64,000 nt of DNA from Propionibacterium sp. oral taxon 192 str. F0372 (GTDB lineage Bacteria > Actinomycetota > Actinomycetes > Propionibacteriales > Propionibacteriaceae): positions 443,184 through 507,183 of the forward strand of contig NZ_KE340297.1 in assembly GCF_000413315.1 (NCBI RefSeq). Direction: 5' to 3'. A program made the position numbers and the translations under genes. The notes beneath the pieces are model-generated. The model was given only the letters and a program-made list of their open reading frames with translations. It made no database searches and was not told the origin of the DNA. This document shows positions 1-8,479 of this stretch, piece after piece; position 1 is the stretch's first letter, and the number at the start of each line of letters is the position of its first letter.

Positions 1-3000
1 ACGAAGATCTCGTAGTCGACCGGATCGGGGGCCTGCCCACCGGTTTGCCCCGGGCCGGACCACTTGACCTGCATCTCACCACCCCTCTCACTGCTGGTAT
101 CGGAACCAGTGACGCTCGTCGCGGCCGGCGGATTGCCGGAGGGATGCTCGATCGCAGACCAGGCGGAAGGCTCCGAGGAACCCTTGGCATTGGTCGCCTG
201 AATCGTGAAGGCGTAGTTGGTGTTATCTACCAGCGACCTGATGGTGTGGCTGGTGGTTGAACCGTCCACCTGGATCGGGGCTCCCCCGCCCACCACCGGG
301 GTCAGCGTGTAGCTGGTGATCGGCGAACCGTCGAAATACGGCGGAGTCCAGTTCAGCACCAGGGAACCCGAATTGCCCGCCCCGGGGAAGAACAGGGCCG
401 GGGCGGCCATCACCGGCGGGCGCACATCGGGGATGCCGACAGCCGAGGGAGCCGATTCCCGGGAAGCACCCAGCGCATTGGCCTCGGTCACAGTGAAGGT
501 GTATTTCACGTTGTTGCGCAACCCGGTCACCTGGCAGGTATTGGTCTGGCACTCGTCGAAGGCAGTCGTCGACCCATCCTCCGCCCGGGCGTAGACCGTC
601 CGGGAGACGACCGGCATGCCGTTGGAGTCGTTGGAGGTCCACTTGATGGTCACATAGTGGTCGCCCTCATCCTCAATGGTCGGGACTCCAGGCGTCGAGG
701 GCTTGGAGCGGACCGTGAGGGTGATCATCCCATCGACCTGGCGGTTTTCATCCTTGGTGGCGTCGACGATCGTGTAACGCACCGTCATCGTGCCGACGAA
801 ATCTTCGGCGGGAGTCACCACGACAGCATCGCCTTCGGCCTTGGCAGTGCCGTTGCCAGATGCCACTCCAGCGCCCACCACGCTCAGGCTCGGGTCGGTG
901 TCAAGGAAGGAACGGTCATTGGCCAGTACCTGGACCGAACGACTCTGACCAGCGTTGGCATCCTCGACGACATCGGGTTGAGCGTCGGGCAGGGGCCTGG
1001 TGGAACCGATCACCAGGATGGTCACGGTGATATCGCGCGAGGCGTTGTAGGCATCCACCACCTTGCCAGACAAGGTGAGCTGGGAGCCCTTCGCCGAGAC
1101 CGCCGCAGAAGCGGTGATCACATCGCCGTTGACCGACGAAGACCATTTGATGCCATCGCCGCTGGATGCCGCCTTCCAATCCCGGAAAGAGAAATTGTCG
1201 CCCTCCGGATCGGTGTAGCGGCCTTGTAGCGGGAAGGATTGGTCGGATTCACCGGCCCCCACCTCCAAGGTCACGTTCTCCGGCCCCTGAGGAGCAGTGT
1301 TTGCCATCTGGTCAGGTCGGTTGTTCTGGGGGCGGTCCTGGGGCGGACGCACATTAATCAGCACCGTGAGATAGGACTTACGGGCGGTGGTATCCGAGGG
1401 ATCGGCCTGGTCCGCGACCTCGAAGACCACCGATGCCGGGCCGACGTAATTCACATCGGCTTGGAAATCGATGCCTTCAGGGCGGATACTCACTGTCCCC
1501 TTAGTAGCGCGCACGGTGTCGGCCGAGGTCAATCGCGCGCGACGACCCCGGGTCCCCTTCACCATGGTGTCGAGGTTGACGGTGAAAGGCTCCCCCGCGA
1601 TGACCTCCCACTCCTTGTCCGGTTCGGCGAGCACGGGGTTGGTGTCATTCTTCCCGGGCACCAGCACGATGGCCTGGGAGGTGAGCCCGTCGGGATCGGT
1701 GACCGTGTAGCGGATCTGCTGCATCATCTCGTTCACCGGCACGACCAGCTTCTTGTCGTTGACCCGGGCGCCCGATCCGGCACTGGCCGGGTCAACCGAC
1801 ACCTGCAGATCGCCCACCTTGCCGTCGATGTCGTAGTCATTGCCCAACACATCGACCTCCACCGAGGACTGGTCAATGACATCGTTCACCGAGACCTGGT
1901 CGTCGACGGCCGTGGGAGCCACATTGGGGGCATTCGGATCAACCTTCACGTAGATCGATCCACTGCCCGCACCACCCCGGTTATCGGTCAGATAGTACTT
2001 GACGATGTACTCGCCGGATTCGGCCGGGGCCTTCACCACGACGAACCCGTTCTCCGCCGAGGCCTCGAAATCAGCCTCCACCGGGTTCTCCTCGCGCAGG
2101 GTGAAAGGATCACCATCCACGTCGTAGTCGTTGAGCAACACGGGCACATTCACGGTGCGCCCTGGGGCGACGACCACCTCGTCGACGACGCCGATCGGAT
2201 CAGAATTCTCGACCGATGGCGGGGCGACGCCCACCCGGATCTCACCCGCGCTGATGGCGCCCTGGGAATCGACCACCTGGTAGCTGAAGGTATCGGTACC
2301 CCGGGAATCGGGATAGGCCTCATACATCATCCAGCCGTCACCGGTCTCGGTGATGCGTCCCAGGCTGGGCCCGGCCCCCAAGCCCATCAGACGCACCGCG
2401 TCGCCGTTGGGGTCGATGTTCTTCAGATCGAGGTTGAGCCTGGTCTCGGCCCGGGAGAGCACTCTGGATTCGACAAGGGGTGGGATCGGCGCCTCGTTTT
2501 GCGCATCGGCGGAGACCACCGTGATATTGATGATCGCCGAATCGGTACGTCCCGAGGAATCGCTGATCTGGTAGGTGAGATTCATCGTGGTGGCTGGGGT
2601 GTCCCCGGCGATCTGCACCCGGACGTTCTCGCCATCGATCCACGCATTGTTGCCGAGCGTATTCCCGGGCAGGGAGTCGATCTTCAGCTGCAGGCCCGCC
2701 GGCGATACATCGTTGTCCAGAACTGGCACCGAGACGGCAGCCCCGGCTCGCACCTTCACCGTGTCATTGACCGCCCTAGGCAGCGGATTCGCGGCAGCAG
2801 GCGCCGGGAAGACCATGATCGTGCCCTGGGTGGAGTTACGCCCATCGGAAACCCAGTAGGTCAATGGCACGGGCACATCGGTCTGCCGCACCAAGGAGAC
2901 GGTCAGCAGATGGCGTTCTTGCATGACTACCTTGACCGCTGGATCCTCGGAGATTGACTGGATCACCAAGACATCGTTGTCGCCATCGGTGTCGTTGATC

Positions 3001-3230
3001 AGCGGGTCGACGACCACCGAACCGCCGAAGGGCACCAGCGCTGTGTCGCGCACCGCGACCGGGGGGTTGTTCTCGGTCTGTGCATCACTGACGTCAACTC
3101 GGATCAAACCACTGGACACCGGACCGTTTGACACCTTGTATACCAGGTAGTAAGTACCCGGTGCCGAGGCCCGGAAACTGAGGGTGCCCTCGGGATAGTT
3201 CGGGACGACCGTGTAGGCGTCGGTAGACGC
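1..3230 (-). pseudogene. C-terminal remainder of the Ig-like/FN3 surface protein, separated by an in-frame stop; runs off the left edge
   Basis: Directly after the TAG codon at 3231-3233 the same minus-strand frame stays open to the window edge, about 1,076 codons. It reads as repeated Ig-like or cadherin-like units of roughly 90-100 residues, with phrases such as NDTDGDND and LDNDVSPAG. These pass into fibronectin type III modules near the left edge, for example LVLNWTPPYFDGSPITSY and AFTIQATNAKGSSEPSAW. It clearly belongs to the same protein as the upstream ORF, since repeat style, composition and frame continue without a gap. I see no well-placed ribosome binding site just after the stop, so independent translation of this half is doubtful. 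In related actinobacteria the FN3 gene is followed by MoxR-type ATPase, DUF58, transglutaminase and phosphatase genes, which would lie left of this window. It could be a true pseudogene part, a recent point mutation, or a sequencing error. Confidence 0.75.
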
Positions 3231-3236
3231 CTACAC
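3211..3236. repeat. Perfect 11-bp inverted repeat with a 4-base loop covering the premature stop codon
   Basis: GTGTAGGCGTC at 3211-3221 is followed by GGTA and then its exact reverse complement GACGCCTACAC at 3226-3236. The minus-strand TAG stop at 3231-3233 lies in one arm. A serine codon TCG in place of TAG would give a one-mismatch quasi-palindrome, so the stop is the base that makes the repeat perfect. It lies inside coding sequence, so a terminator role is unlikely. Confidence 0.8.
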
Positions 3237-5228
3237 CTCGGTCAAAGTAAGGTTGTTTCCTTCGTCGTTGGCCAGTGGAGAGATCGTCACCTCGCGGTTC
3301 ACCACGCTAGCCACGAAATCACCGTTCGCCAGCGGGGGCGCTGCCTCCCCCTCACGGACATCGACGAGCAATTGCCCCTCGACGGTGCTCACGCCATCAG
3401 ACACCCACACACGTACCTTCTTGAGGCCTGAGGCCTTGCCCACGTCGCGGAAGGTCACCGCACCATCGGGAGTGAAGGAGACCTCGTCCTCGGACTCTGC
3501 AGTCTCGGTCTGCGCATTGACCAGCACCAAGTCGTCACCATCTGGGTCGCGCCAGCCGGTCAGCACCCGTTTGGAACTGGTGGTTCCCGATGACATCACC
3601 AAGGTGTCCGAGGGGCGGATATTGACCGGGGCATCGTTCACCGCCCGCTGATCGGGAGGAAGTACCTTGACCGTCGCGACCGCCGAGGCCGATCCCCCGC
3701 GTCCATCGGAGATCGTGTAGCCGAAGGTCTTGGTGCCCGTGGCGTCGGCGGGCAGGGTGATCTGTAGCCCAGAGCCGAAACCGGTCACCTGCAGGGAGGC
3801 CCCCTCCACCTCGGCGACATCGGTGATGGTCAGCAAATCGCCATCGTCATCGGAATCATTGTCCATGACGTGCAGCACAGTGGATCGCCCAGAACGAGCA
3901 CCCAGATTCGGGTCATCCTTGGCAATCGGTGGGCGGTTTGGTTGATTGCGATCGGGCAGGGTTGTGCGCTCATCGGTCTCGTCGGCGGTCTGGGTCTGCT
4001 CCTGATCGGGTTCCTTGAATCTCTCCCAGTCGTCGACGATCTTCATTCCCTTGTCGACGAGCCACACGCGTCCGGATTCCAAGTCCTGCAGAACCACATT
4101 GGAGCGGTTGGTGTGGAAGGCGAGCCGGGCGCCCTCGGGAAGCTCCGGGATGTCGGTCACCTGCGGGTTCCCACCGTTGCAGGTCTTGACGAACTGGCTT
4201 CCGAAGGCCCCGTAGACGCAGTCACCGGCGACCACCGGAGCTATTGGAGCCGCATTCATCTGGCCCGACATGGAACGTGGGGAGTCACCATCAATGGTGA
4301 TCAGGCCGGCGCGGGTGGCGATGATCGCCGATCCACCGCGCCCGGCGGCATTCGACTCGGGGATGGGCGGAGCCAAGTAAACGGTCTCGTCTGTGGAGAT
4401 CTCGACCGGGCGGCGCTCGCCCTCGACCCACACGAGCTTGAGTTGGACATCCAGAACGACGGCTCGGTTGCCGATGGCGGACAGCTGGGCCGAGGCATTG
4501 CTGTGCTCGACGTCAAAGGGGATCTTCACCCGTCGGCCATCACTGTGGACGATCTCGTCGTTGACCACATCCAGGCCGATCAGTTCGCCATCCGTGGAGA
4601 CCACGGCCTCGCCGAAATCACCCAGGTCCAGGGAGGCCGTACCAGAGAAATCGGAGCGGGAGATTTCTTCGACCGGCCCATACCAGACCTTGCCGTTGTC
4701 GGGATTGGTCACTGACATCTTGCCGACATGGAGACTCATCTGGGCATTCGCGGGCGGCGAAACCGGAGAGGAGAGGGTATTGGTTGCCGGGTCATAGGCC
4801 TGCAGTGTGGAGGACCCGGCATTATTCACCAGAACGGTGGAGCCCTCCTGCAGGAGGGTTGATGCGGTATCGCCGACGGAGGTGGCCGCGGCTATCTCGT
4901 CGATCTGGTAATTCAGCTGCCCGACGAGGGAGCGTGACCTGTTTTGCACATAGACGGAGCCCTCATTGAGCTCCACCTGCGCTGCGTCCACCCCCGGATT
5001 GAGCCAGGCCGCAAGACCGATGGCGAAAGCGATAACCGCCATCAGACACGTCAGCCAGGAACGCCGGAGCCAACCGAGCGTACGGCGATAATTGCGCGAC
5101 TGGGAGAAACGTCCCCAAACGCGGGCAGCTTCATGTCGCGCACCGCGGATCTGGCCGCCCACGGTGCGCTTCCTACCTCCGGTCACCCGCTCACCAGCGC
5201 GTCGACCGGAGTGAGTTCGTCCCCTCAT
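3231..5228 (-). CDS. Membrane-anchored Ig-like domain protein, N-terminal part (665 residues, ends at an in-frame TAG)
   Basis: A basic cytoplasmic N-terminus of about 55 residues is followed by one membrane segment (WLTCLMAVIAFAIGLAAWL). Next is an extracellular region of about 330 residues that looks like a beta-propeller or beta-rich sensor: it has SVYVQNRS, VVSTDGELIGLDVVND and VWLVDKGMKIV strands, and a Cys pair in DCVYGAF and KTCNGG. Cadherin/Ig-like repeats follow, marked by DNDSDDDGDLLTI and FGYTISDGRGGSASA. The reading frame stops at TAG inside a palindrome, but homologous-looking sequence continues in frame. The start is ATG 5226-5228, with a GAGGTG-like ribosome binding site. The FHA gene ends 94 bp upstream on the same strand. 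This pairing resembles the actinobacterial PFNA cluster (kinase, FN3, AAA, DUF58, transglutaminase, phosphatase). An envelope-sensing or adhesion role is inferred, not shown. Confidence 0.85.
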   Translation of the reverse strand: MRGRTHSGRRAGERVTGGRKRTVGGQIRGARHEAARVWGRFSQSRNYRRTLGWLRRSWLTCLMAVIAFAIGLAAWLNPGVDAAQVELNEGSVYVQNRSRSLVGQLNYQIDEIAAATSVGDTASTLLQEGSTVLVNNAGSSTLQAYDPATNTLSSPVSPPANAQMSLHVGKMSVTNPDNGKVWYGPVEEISRSDFSGTASLDLGDFGEAVVSTDGELIGLDVVNDEIVHSDGRRVKIPFDVEHSNASAQLSAIGNRAVVLDVQLKLVWVEGERRPVEISTDETVYLAPPIPESNAAGRGGSAIIATRAGLITIDGDSPRSMSGQMNAAPIAPVVAGDCVYGAFGSQFVKTCNGGNPQVTDIPELPEGARLAFHTNRSNVVLQDLESGRVWLVDKGMKIVDDWERFKEPDQEQTQTADETDERTTLPDRNQPNRPPIAKDDPNLGARSGRSTVLHVMDNDSDDDGDLLTITDVAEVEGASLQVTGFGSGLQITLPADATGTKTFGYTISDGRGGSASAVATVKVLPPDQRAVNDAPVNIRPSDTLVMSSGTTSSKRVLTGWRDPDGDDLVLVNAQTETAESEDEVSFTPDGAVTFRDVGKASGLKKVRVWVSDGVSTVEGQLLVDVREGEAAPPLANGDFVASVVNREVTISPLANDEGNNLTLTEV

Positions 5229-5322
5229 GACACCTCACTTCACGCGACTCATCGGACGGTAGCACGGGTGACCGCCAAGAAGTTACCCCGGCAACCACCT
5301 GAGCACCGCGCATCGCGACGGA

Positions 5323-7530
5323 TCAGGGAACAACCAGCGTCAGGACCTGACCATCCCCGAGATCAATGACATCACCGATCTCTAGGATAACCGTCTGTCC
5401 TGGGTTCAGCCGATATGCCTCACCACCGACCTGTTGGACGACGGTTCCGTTGGTGGAGTGCAGATCGGTCACCTCAATGGCCCATTCACGAGGGGCGATC
5501 CGCACATGGTTACGCGAGATGTCATGGTTCGGCGATGGCACACGCAACAATTCCGCATCAAGATCGGTGCCCTGGTTGGATGGGGCACGCCCGATGATGA
5601 CGGGAGCTGTGAGACGCACCTGGTCGCCCAGAGTGGTGACGACCGTGGCGAGGACTGGACGGTTCACCAGCTGTGGATTGTTGGCATCGACAATTCCCCC
5701 GCAGATCCGGCAGGTATGGGTGCCTGGGCGATTCGGGTGGCCGAGGGAACACACCGAGGCCAGAACCGCGGATTCCTCGGTGCGGGTCATGGCCGGTTTG
5801 TGGGTGGCCGCGATGCCGGTGGTGAAGACCGTCGCGCCATCGTGGTCGGTGACCGGGGAAACGACCCGGGGACCGGGTGCGGGCATCGTTGGTCGCGGGC
5901 CAAAGCTCGGGTCGACGGGGTGACCCTGAAGTGCGGCCGGGTCCGCGAAAGGAGCGGGCGTGGGCATCGGGGAATACTGCGACGTCGCCTGCTGCTGAGT
6001 GGTCGCATCCGCTGCGACCATCTGGGGAGCAGGCGAAGGGGCCGGTGGTTCCGGTTGTGGTTCTGGGGCTGGTGGCTCCGGTTGTGCTACCGGGGCCGGA
6101 GGTTCAGGCTGTGGGACCGGTGCCGGAGGCTCTGGTTGCTCAATCCCGGACAGTGATTCCATTTGTCCGAGTGGAATTGATGGCTCGGGCTGTTCATCCA
6201 AGGGCACTGATTCGTCCGGGACTGATGGCTCGGGCTGCGCCGCTGGAGTCGACGGTTCTGGCTGGGGAATCGGGGCGGATATCTCCTGGTCATAGAACTG
6301 GACGGGGCCATCGGATGCCGAAGCGGGGATGAGGTGACCAAAGCCCTCCGCTCCGAAGGGACCGGTGGTTCCTGTTGCTGAATTGCCGAACTGGGTCCCG
6401 AAGCTCTGCGACTCGGCTTGAGCAATGGGTTCCTGGCCTGGGGCGTAGGGCGGGACATCGTCCAATACCTCGGTGACCTCCATGCCGGAACCTTCCGGGA
6501 TGACCGGCTGGGATAGCTCCGCATCGTGGGCCCGCTCATCGTCGGAATGGTGCTCAGCAGCGGCAACAAGTTCCGGATCGGCAGGGGCCTGACCGGGCAT
6601 CTCGTCCCACTCGGCTGGCTGCTCCACGGGTTCTCCGGCGGCCTCGATGGGGCTTTCCGCGGCATCTATGTGCGCTTCATCCTTCGCTGCTTCGCCGGAA
6701 GCTGCAGCCTGCAACGCGTTACCCGTGAGGTTCTGGATATCCTCCGGCGCAAAAGCGAAGGCCTCGGTGACATCCTCCTCGACGATCGGGAGATCCTCCT
6801 CACTTCCCAGCTGCGGTGCTCCGGCATCCACAGCAGAAAGCGGTCCGACAGCCTGCGGTTCTTTCGCCTCAGGCCCGGCACCCATCCCACCGGCGGTAGC
6901 CGGGGAAGTCGAGCCCGGGCTGGAGGCGTCGTACAGGGAAACGGAATCCTCAACACCACGTGCGAGGCCATCGGGCTCATCGGCCGAGGATTCATTGACG
7001 CCGGTAACCGGCGGTGGGGTTGGAGCTACCTGAGCATCCTGTCCCGCACTTGGGGCCGAGGTGCTCACCGGGATGGGGTTCGCCACATCGACCAGCACTG
7101 CGGAGGCCTGGGCCACGCCGACCACGAGAGGCAACTGGAGCATGTCATTGGGTTCGACATCGTCGAGGTGCAAGAAGACGCGCGGGCTGGGTGAGGTGAC
7201 CTCGAACCAGGTGTCGGCACCCTCACCGCTGGCTAGAACCTTGCCAGTGGTGCCATCGCGAAGTTCGACCTCGCCACGCAGCAGGGCTTTGAGGATTCCA
7301 TCGGCGTGGAAGAGCACGGCCATGTTCGGCATCCGGTCGAGGCCGAAGCGAGCTAGCGCCGCTGCGAGAGATGCGATGGACTCGGCCTCCAGAACGACCT
7401 CCCACACCTCGTCGATTAGTTGACTGGCCCCGGCAGGCGCCGGTTGCAGCACGACCATCGAACTCGGGCCGCTGAGCACTGCCCAGCGTCCTTCGGTGTA
7501 GGTGACTCGCCATGCGCCGTAGTTCGCCAT
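5323..7530 (-). CDS. FHA-domain protein with a long acidic/proline-rich middle region
   Basis: 735 residues. The start ATG at 7530 is preceded by GGAAGGAG at good spacing, so the N-terminus is MANYGAWRVTYTEG; an in-frame Met 11 codons further upstream has no such site. Residues 1-150 form an unrecognised folded domain. About 150-590 is low complexity: acidic, then repeated QPEPPAP units encoded near 6.04-6.15 kb. A short zinc-ribbon-like motif follows (CSLGHPNRPGTHTCRIC). The last 95 residues are a clear forkhead-associated domain with the GRAPS, SRNHVRI and HSTNGT signatures that bind phosphothreonine. No signal peptide or membrane segment is seen, so it is probably cytoplasmic. It sits just upstream of the membrane Ig/FN3 gene and likely acts as the phospho-dependent adaptor for it and for Ser/Thr kinase signalling. 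The partner kinase is not in the window. Confidence 0.88.
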   Translation of the reverse strand: MANYGAWRVTYTEGRWAVLSGPSSMVVLQPAPAGASQLIDEVWEVVLEAESIASLAAALARFGLDRMPNMAVLFHADGILKALLRGEVELRDGTTGKVLASGEGADTWFEVTSPSPRVFLHLDDVEPNDMLQLPLVVGVAQASAVLVDVANPIPVSTSAPSAGQDAQVAPTPPPVTGVNESSADEPDGLARGVEDSVSLYDASSPGSTSPATAGGMGAGPEAKEPQAVGPLSAVDAGAPQLGSEEDLPIVEEDVTEAFAFAPEDIQNLTGNALQAAASGEAAKDEAHIDAAESPIEAAGEPVEQPAEWDEMPGQAPADPELVAAAEHHSDDERAHDAELSQPVIPEGSGMEVTEVLDDVPPYAPGQEPIAQAESQSFGTQFGNSATGTTGPFGAEGFGHLIPASASDGPVQFYDQEISAPIPQPEPSTPAAQPEPSVPDESVPLDEQPEPSIPLGQMESLSGIEQPEPPAPVPQPEPPAPVAQPEPPAPEPQPEPPAPSPAPQMVAADATTQQQATSQYSPMPTPAPFADPAALQGHPVDPSFGPRPTMPAPGPRVVSPVTDHDGATVFTTGIAATHKPAMTRTEESAVLASVCSLGHPNRPGTHTCRICGGIVDANNPQLVNRPVLATVVTTLGDQVRLTAPVIIGRAPSNQGTDLDAELLRVPSPNHDISRNHVRIAPREWAIEVTDLHSTNGTVVQQVGGEAYRLNPGQTVILEIGDVIDLGDGQVLTLVVP

Positions 7531-7816
7531 CTCAACTCCTTCCAATCGCGGAATGACCCGCACCCAACCCAGTGTTTCACCCCAGGGGTCTCCGCACGTC
7601 CATGTTGCCCAGCGAAATGCTGCCGCAAGACCAGGTGTTGAGGATGTTACCGTCCGACCGCAAGGATGCTAGGTGCCGCTCCGTGTCAAAACGCCCTTGC
7701 CACCTGGTTGGAAGTTGTTGCAACGATCATGGCCCACCATACGGTTGATGGGTACGCCATCATCTCGGTTAACGGTGGGCCGCATTGAGCAGCGATGAGC
7801 AACAAGGAACAAAACC

Positions 7817-8432
7817 TCACGTCAGCGCAGTATCTCCACTCGACAATCCGAGCGCATTCAGCAGGGCAGGCATCCCGCTACCCGGAAAAGGCGGCAGCTC
7901 ATTGATGCCCGTTACTTCTGAACCGGCCAAATTCGACCAGCCAATAGCGTCGTCCATGGCGTCGAAGGGGAAATCATTGGGCAATTTCTTATCACCGTTG
8001 CATCGGCAAATGAACGGTGGCTGACCTACTTGCGGTGGATCAACGAGGATGACCAACACCAGATTCAGCAAGCCTTCCGCCGGAACCCGCACGACGTCCC
8101 AGTGGGGGTCGGGCGCACCAAAGAACGGCTGGATTGCCTGGGTCAGGAATCACCTGGGTCAGCGCGAACAGCTCAATCAGCGGGATGCCTTCGATACCCT
8201 CCTTGGCGATATCAACGATCATGACGCCGTAGCCCTCGAAGGCTTCAGTGGCACGATCGGGCAGCCAGTTCGCGACACCAAAGATGAACTTCGCCACCTT
8301 GCTCTTGTTCACTTCAGTTACGGGGTCGGGTGCTGCCTTCAGTTCCAGGTAGTGAAGAGTTCGGCTGCGGCCAGTTCGCCGCTGACGCCCGAGTGAGGTA
8401 TGGCAGCGGTTCTTCTCTTTGTAGGCACTCAT
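7817..8432 (-). pseudogene. Unknown gene, apparently frameshifted
   Basis: Two minus-strand reading frames join into one sensible protein. The upstream frame (8432 down to about 8140) reads ELKAAPDPVTEVNKSKVAKF and then FALTQVIPDP. The downstream frame (to the stop at 7817) reads AIQPFFGAPDPHWDVVRVPA, then LLNLVLVILVDPP, and ends in TALT. The switch is needed near 8130-8150, where the upstream frame degenerates into Arg/Gly-rich sequence. No known family is recognised. It lies immediately downstream of the S8 protease gene, 47 bp from its stop, and on the same strand, so it may be a former third member of that locus. The alternative is two short real genes that overlap, which I think less likely. 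The 286 bp between this gene and the FHA start show nothing recognisable. Confidence 0.45.
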
Positions 8433-8479
8433 GCGTCCGGCTCTGCGTGCAGATGCTGCACGGCCTGTCGTCGTGCGCG

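Noticed and set aside
1239..2957. Long plus-strand open frame of 572 codons
   Set aside because: It is the complement of the Ig/FN3 gene. His/Arg/Gly-rich composition without domain, and the minus-strand frame gives clear repeats and FN3 modules.
6040..6150. Tandem repeat region as a CRISPR or minisatellite
   Set aside because: It encodes QPEPPAP units of the FHA protein linker; no spacer-repeat structure.
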